Shown: one piece after another, positions 1 through 8,637 of the stretch
Layout of the letters: the number at the start of each line of letters is the position of its first letter
How positions within the stretch are numbered: position 1 is the first letter of the stretch
Origin: Streptomyces niphimycinicus
Lineage (GTDB): Bacteria > Actinomycetota > Actinomycetes > Streptomycetales > Streptomycetaceae
Direction of reading: 5' to 3'
Length of the DNA stretch: 64,000 bases
NCBI RefSeq assembly: GCF_018883605.1
Contig: NZ_JAHLEM010000010.1
Coordinates: forward strand, 1-64,000
Notes under the pieces: generated by a model
Databases searched by the model: none
Seen by the model: the letters and a program-made list of their open reading frames with translations, nothing else
Told to the model about the DNA's origin: nothing
Translations under genes and position numbers: made by a program

Positions 1-3000
1 GCGGGTACCGACATCCCGCTGGGCAGCCCGATCGCGGGCCGCACCGACGAGGCGCTGGACGACCTCGTGGGCTTCTTCGTCAACACCCTGGTGCTGCGCA
101 CGGACACCTCGGGCAACCCGACCTTCCGGGAGCTGCTGGCCCGCGTCCGGGACACCGATCTGGCCGCCTACGCCCACCAGGACATGCCGTTCGAACGGCT
201 GGTGGAGGTCCTCAACCCGCCCCGCTCGCTCTCCCGCCACCCGCTCTTCCAGATCGCCCTGGCCTTCCAGAACCCCACCGTGGTCGGCCAGGAGGTCACC
301 GGCCTCACCGTGGCCGCGGAACCGCTCGGCAACGCGGGAGCCAAGTTCGACCTGTCGATCAGCCTCGGCGACCGGCGTGACGAGGACGGTGGCCACCAGG
401 GCATCGAGGGCCATGTCGTCTACAGCGCCGACCTGTTCGACGCGGACACCGTCACCACCCTCGTCGCCCGGCTGATCCGGCTGCTGGAGGCGGCCGTCGC
501 CGACCCGGACCAGCCGATCGGCCGGATCGGGCTGCTCGACCCCGCCGAGCGGACCCGCATGGTGGTCACCTGGAACGACACCGCCACCGATGTCCCCGAG
601 GTGACCCAGCCCGAGCTGTTCCAGGCCCAGGTGGCCCGCACCCCCGACGCGCCCGCGCTGGTCTTCGGCGCCGAGGAGCTGTCGTACGCCGAGCTCAACG
701 CCCGCGCCAACCGGCTGGCCCGCCTGCTCATCGACCGCGGTGTGAGCCCGGAGCGGTTCGTCGCCGTCGCCCTGCCCCGATCGGCACACCTGGTGGTGGC
801 CCTGCTCGCGGTGCTCAAGGCCGGCGGCGCCTATGTGCCGGTGGACCCGGCCTACCCGGCCGAGCGGATCGGGTTCATGCTCTCCGACACCGGCCCGGCG
901 CTGCTGCTCACCGACGCCGACACCGCCGCCACGCTGCCGCAGGACACCGAGGACATCCCGCACCTCCTGCTGGACGACCCCGCCACCGGCGCGCACCTCG
1001 CCCGCTTCGACGCCACCGACCCCGACGACGGCGACCGGCTCGCACCGCTGCGCCTGGCCAACCCCGCCTATGTCATCTACACCTCGGGCTCGACCGGACG
1101 GCCCAAGGGCGTCGTCATCCAGCACACCTCGCTCACCGACTACCTGGTCTTCGCCGGGGGCGACTACGACGGGGTGCGCGGCACCGCGCTGCTGCACTCC
1201 TCGATCTCCTTCGACCTGTCGGTGACCGCCACCCATGTGCCGCTCACCGTGGGCGGCACCGTCCAGGTCGTCAGCGACCTCCAGGACCCGGACCCGGGGA
1301 CCGCCGAGGCGCTGCGCACCCGCCCGTGCACCTTCCTCAAGGCCACGCCCAGCCATCTACCGGTCCTCACCACGCTGCCCGAGCAGTTCGCGCCCACCGC
1401 CGAACTGCTCCTCGGCGGTGAGCTGCTGCTGGGCGAGCGGGTCGACGCCTGGCGCGCCGACCACCCCGGCACCACCGTCCTCAACATGTACGGGCCCACC
1501 GAGACCACGGTCAATTGCAGCCAGTACCGCATCGCACCGGACACCCCGATTCCGCCGGGACCGCTGCCCATCGGCGGCCCGATGCCCAACACCCGGTTCC
1601 ATGTGCTCGACGACCGCCTGGAGCTGGTGCCGCCGGGCGCGGCCGGAGAGCTGTACGTGGCGGGCGACTGCCTGGCCCGCGGCTATCTGGGCCGCCCCGA
1701 TATGACGGCCGCCCGGTTCGTCCCCGATCCGTTCGGCGCCCCCGGCTCCCGGATGTACCGCACGGGAGATGTGGTGCGCTGGAACCCGGACGGCACGCTG
1801 TCCTTCCTGCGCCGGGTGGACGACCAGGTCAAGCTGCGCGGCTTCCGGATCGAGCTGGGCGAGGTCGAGGCCGTGGTCGACCGCCACCCCGCCGTCGCCG
1901 GATCCGCGGTGATCGTGCGCGAGGACCGCCCCGGCGACCAGCGCCTGGTCGCCTATGTGGTGCCCGCGCCCGGCGCCGGGCTCCCGGTCCCCGCCGAGCT
2001 GCGCCGCCACGCCGCCGCCGACCTCCCCGAGTACATGGTCCCGAACGCCTTCGTCCCGCTGGACGTACTGCCGCTGACCCCCAACCGCAAACTGGACCGC
2101 AGGGCCCTGCCCGCTCCCGAGTCCTCCGCGGTCTCCGGCGGCCGGGCGCCCCGCACCCGCCAGGAGCGGCTGCTGTGCGAGCTGTTCGCCGAGGTCCTCG
2201 GGATGGACCGGGTCTCCGTCGACGACGGCTTCTTCGACCTCGGCGGCCACTCCCTGCTGGCCACCCGGCTCATCGGCCGGGTGCGCGCCACCTTCGGGGT
2301 GGACATCGCCATCCGCACCCTCTTCGAGGCACCCACGGTGGCGGAGCTGACCGAGCGGCTCGGCACCGGGGAGGACGACGGCCAGGGCGCCTACGGAGCG
2401 TTTGATGGCCTGCTGCCGCTGCGCCGCAAGGGCGGCCGTCCGCCGCTGTTCTGCGTCCACCCGGCCAGTGGCTTCAGTTGGTCCTACGCCGGGCTGATGC
2501 GCCACCTCGGCCCCGACTACCCGATCTACGGCCTCCAGTCGCGTGGCATCGCCGAACCCGGTGAACTGCCCACCGGCATCCAGGAGATCGCCGCCGACTA
2601 CCTGAAGCAGGTGCGCACCGTCCAGCCCACCGGCCCCTACCTGCTGCTCGGCTGGTCCTTCGGCGGACTGGTGGCGCACGCGATGGCCGAACAGCTCCAG
2701 CGGGCCGGTGAGCGGGTCGCCCTGCTGGCCATGCTCGACTCCTTCCCCCGGCTCCCCGCGAGCCACGGCGGCACCGTGCGGGCCGGGGAGGAGGACGCCG
2801 TCCTGTCCCAGCGGGAGTTCCTCGGCGGAATGCTCGACCTGGCCGGCTACGAGCGGGCCCAGTGGGACGGGGAGCCGCTGGAGTACGGCCGGGTGGCGGA
2901 GATCCTCCGCGGCCAGGGCGGCATCCTCGGCAGCCTGGAGGAGCGGCACGTGGCGGCCCTGTACGAGGTGTTCGAGAACAATTCACGGCTCGCACGGGGT

Positions 3001-3213
3001 CATGTACCCGGAACCTACGTGGGAGACCTGATCTTCTTCGAGGCGACGCTCGGCAAGCCGGGGGACGCCCCCGGGCCCGAGGTGTGGGCGCCCTTCCTGG
3101 AGGGCTCCATCGAACGCCACCCCGTCGAGTCCACCCACGACGACATGACCCAGCCGGAGCCGCTGGCCGGGATCGGCCGGATCCTCGCCGCCCGGCTCCG
3201 CGACTTCACCTGA
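1..3213 (+). CDS. NRPS terminal module, partial: (C)-A-PCP-TE
   Basis: The reading frame is open from base 1, so the gene begins upstream and only its C-terminal 1070 residues are present. Residues 1-150 are the C-terminal part of a condensation domain ([10 protein letters not shown], then [15 protein letters not shown]). The adenylation domain covers about 185-705, with [10 protein letters not shown] near 362, NMYGPTETT near 495 and [10 protein letters not shown] near 695. A carrier domain follows (LGGHSLL, phosphopantetheine Ser about 751). The thioesterase runs from about 805 to the end, with nucleophile motif GWSFGG (Ser about 886). The TE shows that this is the last module, which releases or cyclises the peptide. 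Binding-pocket residues read by eye are D-L-T-K-L-G-M-V-N plus the invariant Lys, close to published Asp/Asn codes, so Asp, Asn or 3-methyl-Asp is a reasonable guess. A MbtH gene follows 67 bases later. Confidence 0.95.
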   Translation, partial: AGTDIPLGSPIAGRTDEALDDLVGFFVNTLVLRTDTSGNPTFRELLARVRDTDLAAYAHQDMPFERLVEVLNPPRSLSRHPLFQIALAFQNPTVVGQEVTGLTVAAEPLGNAGAKFDLSISLGDRRDEDGGHQGIEGHVVYSADLFDADTVTTLVARLIRLLEAAVADPDQPIGRIGLLDPAERTRMVVTWNDTATDVPEVTQPELFQAQVARTPDAPALVFGAEELSYAELNARANRLARLLIDRGVSPERFVAVALPRSAHLVVALLAVLKAGGAYVPVDPAYPAERIGFMLSDTGPALLLTDADTAATLPQDTEDIPHLLLDDPATGAHLARFDATDPDDGDRLAPLRLANPAYVIYTSGSTGRPKGVVIQHTSLTDYLVFAGGDYDGVRGTALLHSSISFDLSVTATHVPLTVGGTVQVVSDLQDPDPGTAEALRTRPCTFLKATPSHLPVLTTLPEQFAPTAELLLGGELLLGERVDAWRADHPGTTVLNMYGPTETTVNCSQYRIAPDTPIPPGPLPIGGPMPNTRFHVLDDRLELVPPGAAGELYVAGDCLARGYLGRPDMTAARFVPDPFGAPGSRMYRTGDVVRWNPDGTLSFLRRVDDQVKLRGFRIELGEVEAVVDRHPAVAGSAVIVREDRPGDQRLVAYVVPAPGAGLPVPAELRRHAAADLPEYMVPNAFVPLDVLPLTPNRKLDRRALPAPESSAVSGGRAPRTRQERLLCELFAEVLGMDRVSVDDGFFDLGGHSLLATRLIGRVRATFGVDIAIRTLFEAPTVAELTERLGTGEDDGQGAYGAFDGLLPLRRKGGRPPLFCVHPASGFSWSYAGLMRHLGPDYPIYGLQSRGIAEPGELPTGIQEIAADYLKQVRTVQPTGPYLLLGWSFGGLVAHAMAEQLQRAGERVALLAMLDSFPRLPASHGGTVRAGEEDAVLSQREFLGGMLDLAGYERAQWDGEPLEYGRVAEILRGQGGILGSLEERHVAALYEVFENNSRLARGHVPGTYVGDLIFFEATLGKPGDAPGPEVWAPFLEGSIERHPVESTHDDMTQPEPLAGIGRILAARLRDFT

Positions 3214-3260
3214 GACCCCTCCACAGACCCTCCACGGACCCCTCCACGGACCTGTCCACG
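3214..3260. repeat. Four imperfect 11-12 bp tandem repeats
   Basis: The spacer between the NRPS stop and the MbtH gene consists of four head-to-tail copies of a gaccc(c)tccacg-like unit (3214-3225, 3226-3236, 3237-3248, 3249-3260). The MbtH ribosome binding purines (ggaagagag) begin directly after the last copy. It is probably a slippage product; no function is evident. Confidence 0.7.
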
Positions 3261-3280
3261 GAAGAGAGACGAGACGCGAG

Positions 3281-3499
3281 ATGAGCAACCCCTTCGACGA
3301 CGCGGACGCCATGTATCTGGTGCTGGTCAACGACGAGGGCCAGTACTCCCTGTGGCCGGTCTTCGCCGAGGTCCCGGCGGGCTGGACCGGCGTCCACGGC
3401 CCCGACGGGCGCCAGGCATGCCTGGATCACATCAACGAGAACTGGACCGACATGCGCCCCAAGAGCCTTGTCGAGGCCATGGACGCGGCCGCCTCCTGA
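3281..3499 (+). CDS. MbtH-family NRPS accessory protein
   Basis: This 72-residue protein has the full MbtH signature: [12 protein letters not shown] near residue 17, P-A-G-W near 32, and N-W-T-D-M-R-P near 55. Family members bind adenylation domains and are often needed for their folding or activity. Its position just downstream of the NRPS gene, on the same strand, fits a role as cofactor for this assembly line. A purine-rich ribosome site precedes the ATG, and no alternative start is credible given the length usual for the family (about 70). Confidence 0.95.
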   Translation: MSNPFDDADAMYLVLVNDEGQYSLWPVFAEVPAGWTGVHGPDGRQACLDHINENWTDMRPKSLVEAMDAAAS

Positions 3500-3585
3500 C
3501 GGCACGGCCCACGAACCACCCCCCTCGCACCACAAGAACACCCACCCGAGAAACACACCGAGAAACACACCCGAAGGAGCACACC

Positions 3586-3843
3586 ATGTCCGAAGCGCGT
3601 GAGCAGCACCTGGACGAGCTGCGCGAGATCGTCGCCGAGGTGCTCGAGGTCGAGCCGGAGGAGATCACCGAGACCGGTTCTTTCGTGGAGGAGCACGAGG
3701 CGGACTCGCTGCGGGCGATCGAGATCCTCGCCCGGATCGAGAAGAAGTACAAGATCGACATCCCGCAGTCCGAGCTGCCGCAGATGGAGAACCTCAAGGC
3801 GGTCTACGACGTCGTGGCCAACCAGGCCGGCTGGCAGGACTGA
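3586..3843 (+). CDS. Discrete acyl carrier protein, copy 1
   Basis: An 85-residue stand-alone carrier protein. The E-A-D-S-L-R motif (Ser about 41) is the phosphopantetheine site, and the flanking helices (LDELREIVAEVLEVEPEEI; IPQSELPQMENL) follow the ACP fold. It should carry the growing chain for the KS/CLF, KR and DH enzymes encoded downstream. It differs from the second ACP at 8374-8631 by only five bases in 258 and by two residues (Gln7/Lys and Asn79/His). The leader carries gaaggag 8 bases before the ATG. It sits far from the KS genes, beside the NRPS/MbtH genes, so it could be a loading copy that hands the chain to the NRPS, or a plain duplicate. Confidence 0.95.
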   Translation: MSEAREQHLDELREIVAEVLEVEPEEITETGSFVEEHEADSLRAIEILARIEKKYKIDIPQSELPQMENLKAVYDVVANQAGWQD

Positions 3844-3900
3844 CCCCTTCGCACACCACGGCGACGACGACGTCACGAGGGAAGAAAGCGGATCACCGAC

Positions 3901-4428
3901 ATGAATGCTCCAGCTTCCCGGGACACCGGGGGACGGCAGATGGCCTGGGCCGGATACACGGCCGCGGTACTGGCCATCGTCTTCGGCCTGTTCAGCTTCT
4001 ACTGGGCCGCCGGGGGCACCTTCGGCATCGACACCCTGGGCGGCGCGATCCAGCGGATGGCGGAGCGCCGGGACTCCGGCTTCCTCGCGGTCGTCTGGAT
4101 CACCGGCGCGCTCAAGGTCTTGGGCGGTCTGTTCTCGTTGTCGCTCGTGCGGCCGTGGGGCCGCGTCGTCCCCCGCCCGCTGATGCTTCTCGCGGGCTGG
4201 GGCGGCGCGGTGCTGCTGACCGTCTACGGCGCCTTGCAGGTCGGCAGCCTGCTGCTGGTGGCGTTCGGCGTGCTCACCCCGTCCGACCCCGTCGAGTGGA
4301 AGCCGCTGCTGTGGCGCCTGTTCGTCTGGGACATGTCGTTCCTGGTGTGGGGAATCCTGCTCTTCCTCGCCACCCGGACCTATGTCATGAACCATCCGCG
4401 GCGCCCGGAAAGGCGCGGAGGAAATTGA
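3901..4428 (+). CDS. DUF3995-like four-helix membrane protein
   Basis: A 175-residue protein with four hydrophobic segments (about residues 16-38, 60-82, 92-122 and 138-160) separated by short charged loops, and a conserved-looking F-Y-W-A-A-G-G-T-F-G after the first helix, the style of DUF3995 proteins. No catalytic motif is visible. Its stop overlaps the ATG of the SbnA-like gene (ATGA), so the two are probably co-translated. This ties an otherwise anonymous membrane protein to the Dap or peptide pathway. Export, self-protection or anchoring are all possible and none is shown by the sequence. Confidence 0.75.
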   Translation: MNAPASRDTGGRQMAWAGYTAAVLAIVFGLFSFYWAAGGTFGIDTLGGAIQRMAERRDSGFLAVVWITGALKVLGGLFSLSLVRPWGRVVPRPLMLLAGWGGAVLLTVYGALQVGSLLLVAFGVLTPSDPVEWKPLLWRLFVWDMSFLVWGILLFLATRTYVMNHPRRPERRGGN

Positions 4429-5432
4429 TGTACGACAGCGCGCAGGACCTGGTCTTCGACCATGTCTTCCTGCGGATCGATGGACTCGTCCCCGATATCC
4501 GGCTCCTGCTCAAGATCGAGGGTTTCAATCCGGCCGGTTCGATCAAACTGAAGACCGCCATCGGACTCGTCGAGGACGCCGAGCGGTGGAATCTGCTCAG
4601 ACCCGGCGGCCACATCATCGAATCGTCCTCGGGCAACCTGGGAGTGGCGCTCGCCTCCGTGTGCGCCGCCAGGGGATACCGCTTCACCTGCGTCACCGAC
4701 CCGAACACCTCACCCCAGAACGCGGCCCTGATCCGGGCCTTCGGGGCGACGCTGGTGGTCGTCGACAAGAAGGACGCCAACGGCGGCTATCTACAGTCGA
4801 GGATCGACCACATCCACGACCGGCTGCGGGAGGACCCCTCCCTGTTCTGGCCGAACCAGTACGCGAACGAGGCCAACCCCCGGATCCACCGGGAGCGCAC
4901 CGCCGCCGCCATCCTCGAGGAGGTCCCCGAGGTCGACCACCTGTTCATCGGCGCCGGCACCACCGGCACCCTGATGGGCTGCGCGGCCTACTTCCGCGAA
5001 CGCTCCCCGCACACCCGGATCGTCGCGGTGGACACCGCGGGATCCGTCACCTTCGGCTTCCCGCCCGGCAAGCGGCATCTGCCCGGGCTGGGCACCAGCC
5101 GCAAGCCCGAACTGTGCGACCCGCGGCTCGTCGACGACATCGTCATCGTCCCCGAGGCCGAGGCGATCCGCATGTGCCGCACCATCGCCAGAAGCCGGGG
5201 CATCGCCACCGGCGGCTCCACCGGCTCGGTCCTGGCGGCCGTGGCGCGCAGGGGCCCGTCGCTGCCGCCCGGATCCACCGTCGTGGCCATCGCCCCCGAC
5301 ACCGGGGACCGCTATCTCAACACCATCTACAACGACGCCTGGGTCGAGGAACGCTTCGGACACCAGGTCCTGGCCCCGGCGGGCGCGGACGACCATCCGG
5401 ACGCCGACGGCTCACTGCTCCTGAAAGGCTGA
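4428..5432 (+). CDS. SbnA-like 2,3-diaminopropionate pathway synthase (PLP)
   Basis: A 334-residue PLP enzyme of the cysteine synthase fold. N-P-A-G-S-I-K near residue 26 gives the Schiff-base lysine, S-S-S-G-N-L-G near 65 is the substrate loop, and G-A-G-T-T-G-T near 170 is the phosphate-binding loop. SbnA condenses O-phospho-L-serine with L-glutamate to N-(1-amino-1-carboxy-2-ethyl)-glutamate, the first step to L-2,3-diaminopropionate. The next gene, one base away, is the SbnB partner, and the pair is the accepted marker of Dap supply for NRPS products. The start at 4428 follows ggaggaaattg and overlaps the previous stop; in-frame codons further upstream lie inside the preceding gene and are rejected. 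Confidence 0.9.
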   Translation: MYDSAQDLVFDHVFLRIDGLVPDIRLLLKIEGFNPAGSIKLKTAIGLVEDAERWNLLRPGGHIIESSSGNLGVALASVCAARGYRFTCVTDPNTSPQNAALIRAFGATLVVVDKKDANGGYLQSRIDHIHDRLREDPSLFWPNQYANEANPRIHRERTAAAILEEVPEVDHLFIGAGTTGTLMGCAAYFRERSPHTRIVAVDTAGSVTFGFPPGKRHLPGLGTSRKPELCDPRLVDDIVIVPEAEAIRMCRTIARSRGIATGGSTGSVLAAVARRGPSLPPGSTVVAIAPDTGDRYLNTIYNDAWVEERFGHQVLAPAGADDHPDADGSLLLKG

Positions 5433-5433
5433 C

Positions 5434-6441
5434 ATGTTCGACTTCCATGTCGTCAGCGGCAAAACCGCCCGCCGGGTGATCGGCCGCTCCCGGTCGAAGA
5501 TCGTTGACCAGGTACGGGACACCTACCTCACCCATGACCTGGGTGACTCGGTCAATCCCAACAGCTACTTCCTGCGCTTCCCCGACAAGCCCGACAGCCG
5601 CATCATCGCCCTGCCCGCCTATCTGGGCGGTGAGCACTCGGTCGCCGGCATCAAGTGGATCGCCAGCTTCCCCGCCAATATCGAGCGCTCGGTGCCGCGC
5701 GCCTCGGCGGTCCTGCTGCTCAACGACTACGAGACCGGCTATCCGTTCGCCTGCCTCGAAGCCGCCCAGATCAGCGCCGCCCGCACCGCGGCCTCCGCCG
5801 TGCTCGCCGCCGAGACGCTGCACGGCTCCCGGACCGCCCGGCGGCTCCTGGTGATCGGCGCGGGCATCATCGCCCGCAACATCCTGGAGTTCTTCACCGA
5901 CCGCGACTGGCAGTTCGACGAGGTGCTGGTGCACGACCGGGACCCGCGCTACGCCGAATCGCTCACCGAGCATGTGTCCGGCGTCCTCGGCCACCGCGCG
6001 AGCGTCGCCCCCGACCGGGACAAGGCCATCGCGGAGGCCGATCTGGTGGTGCTCGCCACCACGGCAGGAGAGCCCTACATCACCCGGCCGGGCACCTTCG
6101 CCCCCGGTCAGATCGTCCTCAACATCTCCCTGCGGGACATCGACCCGGAGATCATCGTGGGCGCCTGCAACATCCTGGACGACATCGACCACTGCCTCAC
6201 GGCCAACACCTCGCCGCATCTGGCCGAGCAGAAGTTCGGCCACCGGGAGTTCATCAACGGCACCCTCGCGGATGTGCTCCGCGGCCGCCGGAAGGTGGCC
6301 ACCGACCGGCCCGTGATCTTCTCGCCCTTCGGCCTCGGCGTGCTGGACCTCGCCGTGGGCGCGTTCGTGCACCGGGCCGCCCTCGAGGCGAACGAGGCCA
6401 CCGCCATCGAAGGATTCTTCGGCGAGACCACCCGCTGGTGA
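5434..6441 (+). CDS. SbnB-like Dap-forming dehydrogenase (ornithine cyclodeaminase family)
   Basis: A 335-residue NAD-dependent enzyme of the ornithine cyclodeaminase/mu-crystallin family. A central dinucleotide fold begins with V-I-G-A-G-I-I-A near residue 143, and the substrate-side region near 70 reads G-I-K-W-I-A-S-F-P. SbnB oxidatively cleaves the SbnA product to L-2,3-diaminopropionate and 2-oxoglutarate. It starts one base after the SbnA stop, which implies translational coupling and equal supply. The TGA stop at 6439-6441 is also the first three bases of the 17-bp repeat array that follows. Confidence 0.9.
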   Translation: MFDFHVVSGKTARRVIGRSRSKIVDQVRDTYLTHDLGDSVNPNSYFLRFPDKPDSRIIALPAYLGGEHSVAGIKWIASFPANIERSVPRASAVLLLNDYETGYPFACLEAAQISAARTAASAVLAAETLHGSRTARRLLVIGAGIIARNILEFFTDRDWQFDEVLVHDRDPRYAESLTEHVSGVLGHRASVAPDRDKAIAEADLVVLATTAGEPYITRPGTFAPGQIVLNISLRDIDPEIIVGACNILDDIDHCLTANTSPHLAEQKFGHREFINGTLADVLRGRRKVATDRPVIFSPFGLGVLDLAVGAFVHRAALEANEATAIEGFFGETTRW

Positions 6442-6591
6442 CCGCCACCTGTTGGTGACCGCCACCTGTTGGTGACCGCCACCTGTTGGTGACCGCCACC
6501 TGTTGGTGACCGCCACCTGTTGGTGACCGCCACCTGTTGGTGACCGCCACCTGTTGGTGACCGCCACCTGTTGGTGAGTGCCACCGGCTTG
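6439..6591. repeat. 17-bp tandem repeat array: 8 perfect copies plus 1 degenerate
   Basis: The unit tgaccgccacctgttgg repeats without change eight times (6439-6574), and a ninth diverged copy occupies 6575-6591. The first unit begins with the stop codon of the SbnB-like gene. Each unit holds CACC-tgtt-GGTG, a 4-bp stem, and each junction holds GGTG-accgc-CACC, so a transcript could form runs of mutually exclusive small hairpins. There are no unique spacers, so it is not CRISPR. It fills most of the gap to the ketoreductase gene. Possible roles are attenuation or a roadblock between the Dap and PKS genes, a protein-binding array, or a neutral minisatellite. Confidence 0.95.
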
Positions 6592-6654
6592 TGACCCGCC
6601 CTCCTCCCACCACCCACCGGCCCATATCCGGCCCCGAAGCATGAGGTAATTCCC

Positions 6655-7395
6655 ATGTCCACACAACGCCGTGCCCTTGTCACCGGGGGATCGCGCGGTA
6701 TCGGCGCGAGTGTCGCCCTCCGCCTCGCCCAGGACGGAATGGACGTCGCGTTCTGTTACCGCAGTGAGAAGGAGCGCGCCGAGGAGACCGCCGAGCGGAT
6801 CCGCGAGCTGGGGGTGCGCTGCTTCCACGCGCCCTGTGACGTCGCGGACTTCGAGGCCGTGCAGTCCTTCATCAAGGAGGCCGAGGCCGACCTCGGCCCC
6901 ATCGACACCCTCGTCAACTCGGCCGGCATCGTCCGCGACAACCCCCTCGTGCTGATGCCGGTGGAGGACTGGGACGCGGTCATCGACGCCAGCCTGACCG
7001 GTGTCTTCAACTTCTGCCGGTCGATGGCGTTCGGCTTCATGAAGCGCAAGCAGGGCGTCATCGTCAATGTCTCCTCGGTGGCCGGCGTCTACGGCAACAA
7101 GGCGCAGACGAACTACTCCGCCGCCAAGGCCGGTATCAACGGCATGAGCAAGGCGCTGGCCAAGGAGCTCGCCCCCTACGGCCTGCGGGTCAACGTCGTC
7201 GCCCCCGGGTTCATCGAGACCGACATGACCGCGGGCCTCACCGACAAGGTGCGCGCCCAGGCGATGGAGCTGGTCCCCATGCGCCGCTTCGGCACCCCCG
7301 AGGACGTGGCCGAACTGGTGTCGTTCCTGGTGTCCGACCGGGCCGGCTACATCACCGGGCAGATCCTCCAGGTCGACGGGGGCATCGTCCTGTGA
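6655..7395 (+). CDS. FabG-type 3-ketoacyl-ACP reductase (SDR)
   Basis: A 246-residue classical short-chain dehydrogenase. G-G-S-R-G-I-G near residue 10 binds NADP, and the N-S-Y-K tetrad is complete (N-S-A-G near 87, V-S-S near 139, Y-S-A-A-K near 152). The C-terminal Y-I-T-G-Q-I-L-Q-V-D-G-G is typical of FabG. In this neighbourhood it should reduce the 3-ketoacyl-ACP after each elongation by the discrete KS/CLF. Its stop overlaps the GTG start of the first dehydratase (GTGA), so KR and DH are coupled. The ribosome site is gaggta, 7 bases upstream of the ATG, just after the repeat array. Confidence 0.93.
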   Translation: MSTQRRALVTGGSRGIGASVALRLAQDGMDVAFCYRSEKERAEETAERIRELGVRCFHAPCDVADFEAVQSFIKEAEADLGPIDTLVNSAGIVRDNPLVLMPVEDWDAVIDASLTGVFNFCRSMAFGFMKRKQGVIVNVSSVAGVYGNKAQTNYSAAKAGINGMSKALAKELAPYGLRVNVVAPGFIETDMTAGLTDKVRAQAMELVPMRRFGTPEDVAELVSFLVSDRAGYITGQILQVDGGIVL

Positions 7396-7826
7396 GCCGC
7401 CGGTTCGCCGCCCCGCTCACCGCGGTCGACACGGTGGACATCGCGGACGCCCCGGACGGCGCACGGGTGGAGGCGGTCAAGCGGATCGCCGGCGAGGATC
7501 CGTATCTCGTCGGCCACTACCCGGACTTCACCATCTACCCGGGTGTGTTCACCCTCGAATCCGTCCACCAGGCCATCCGCCACTGGGCCACCGAACGGCA
7601 CGGCCCGGGTGCGGTCGCCGAACTGGCCGCCATCACCTCGATCAGCTTCGCGGCCCCGCTCCTGCCCGGGGACACCCTGCGCATCGGCTGCGATCTGACG
7701 ACACGCGACGACACCCCCGCGACGGTGCGGGCCAAGGTCCGCTGCCACCGCGGCGACGGCGCCCTGTCCGCCCGGATGACCCTCGAACTGCGCATCGACC
7801 GGAGGGACGGCGATGATCACGCTTGA
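7392..7826 (+). CDS. Hotdog dehydratase, FabZ/FabA-like, with catalytic His
   Basis: A 144-residue single-hotdog protein. Y-L-V-G-H-Y-P-D-F-T-I-Y-P-G-V-F near residue 38 matches the FabZ active-site strand (G-H-F-P-x-x-P-x-x-P-G), giving the catalytic His. L-E-S-V-H-Q at the head of the central helix supplies the acidic partner. It would dehydrate 3-hydroxyacyl-ACP to the enoyl form. With no enoyl reductase gene in the window, repeated KR/DH action predicts a conjugated polyene. The GTG start at 7392 overlaps the KR stop. The gene overlaps the second hotdog gene by 14 bases, suggesting that the two are made together, perhaps as a heteromer. Confidence 0.88.
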   Translation: MSRRFAAPLTAVDTVDIADAPDGARVEAVKRIAGEDPYLVGHYPDFTIYPGVFTLESVHQAIRHWATERHGPGAVAELAAITSISFAAPLLPGDTLRIGCDLTTRDDTPATVRAKVRCHRGDGALSARMTLELRIDRRDGDDHA

Positions 7827-8295
7827 ACACGCCGACATCCGGCGCATCCTCCCGCACCGCCATCCCGTCCTGCTCGTGGACCGTGTCCTGGAGCTCGAAC
7901 CGGGGTCGCGCATCGTCGCCACCAAGACCGTGACCGGCAGCGAACCCTGCTACGCCGGGCTGGAGGAGGACCTTCCCGCGTCCGCCTACGCCTATCCGGC
8001 CTCCCTGCTCGTCGAGTCGTTCGGCCAGACCGGCGCCGTGCTGTGGCTGTACTCCGCCGCCATGGCCGGGGAGCGGAGCGAGGGCACCCTCATCTTCGGC
8101 TCCGCCCGCGAGGTGACGATCACCGGCCGCGCCTACCCCGGCGATGTGCTGCGCCACACCGTCGAGATCGACCAGCTCATCGGCGACAACGCGTTCATGC
8201 GCGGTGAGACCTGGGTGGGCGACCGCCGCATCGCCACCCTCGGCTCGGTTCTCGCCGTCGTACGCGAGGGGCTCGCCGTCGGCACCGGCTCATGA
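7813..8295 (+). CDS. Second FabZ-like hotdog protein lacking the catalytic His
   Basis: This 160-residue protein is FabZ-like at its N-terminus (I-L-P-H-R-H-P-V-L-L-V-D-R-V near residue 12) and in the central helix (L-L-V-E-S-F-G-Q-T-G-A-V-L near 63). Where FabZ has G-H-F-P, this protein reads A-Y-A-Y-P-A, so the active-site His is not there, while the acidic residue (Glu in L-V-E-S) is kept. It is probably the partner of the preceding His-bearing dehydratase, forming one functional DH between them or setting chain length or geometry. It overlaps the upstream gene by 14 bases. It could instead be a hotdog protein with a different acid-base residue. Confidence 0.85.
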   Translation: MITLEHADIRRILPHRHPVLLVDRVLELEPGSRIVATKTVTGSEPCYAGLEEDLPASAYAYPASLLVESFGQTGAVLWLYSAAMAGERSEGTLIFGSAREVTITGRAYPGDVLRHTVEIDQLIGDNAFMRGETWVGDRRIATLGSVLAVVREGLAVGTGS

Positions 8296-8373
8296 CCCTC
8301 CGCACACCGCCCCACCCCACCCCAGGCTGTTGCCAGCCGCCCCCGTCCCCCTGCCGAATTCAGGAGAATTCCC

Positions 8374-8631
8374 ATGTCCGAAGCGCGTGAGAAGCATCTG
8401 GACGAGCTGCGCGAGATTGTCGCCGAGGTGCTCGAGGTCGAGCCGGAGGAGATCACCGAGACCGGTTCTTTCGTGGAGGAGCACGAGGCGGACTCGCTGC
8501 GGGCGATCGAGATCCTCGCCCGGATCGAGAAGAAGTACAAGATCGACATCCCGCAGTCCGAGCTGCCGCAGATGGAGAACCTCAAGGCCGTCTACGACGT
8601 CGTGGCCCACCAGGCCGGCTGGCAGGACTGA
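8374..8631 (+). CDS. Discrete acyl carrier protein, copy 2
   Basis: An 85-residue ACP with the same E-A-D-S-L-R phosphopantetheine motif as copy 1 at 3586-3843. At DNA level only five substitutions separate the two (three near the 5' end, two near the 3' end), while flanking sequence is unrelated; the homology begins at the ATG and ends at the stop. The gene lies directly before the KS gene (6-base gap), the usual place for the ACP of a type II system. An aggagaat ribosome site precedes the ATG. It is likely the main extender ACP. Confidence 0.95.
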   Translation: MSEAREKHLDELREIVAEVLEVEPEEITETGSFVEEHEADSLRAIEILARIEKKYKIDIPQSELPQMENLKAVYDVVAHQAGWQD

Positions 8632-8637
8632 TCAGCC

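Noticed and set aside
1357-2949. 530-codon - strand frame opposite the NRPS
   Set aside because: It is a high-G+C antisense shadow of the A, PCP and TE domains with no family features.
3534-3580. ccgagaaacacac direct repeats before ACP copy 1 as a regulatory element
   Set aside because: Only two short copies in a low-complexity C/A-rich leader; no symmetry or spacing that suggests binding.
6439-6591. CRISPR array
   Set aside because: Repeats are directly head to tail at 17 bp with no spacers and no cas genes.
5317-6828. Long - strand frame through SbnB and the repeat array that would encode a 17-residue repeated peptide
   Set aside because: A 17-bp unit without stops gives a 17-residue repeat in any open frame. 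The frame is antisense to well-supported genes and has no recognisable domain.
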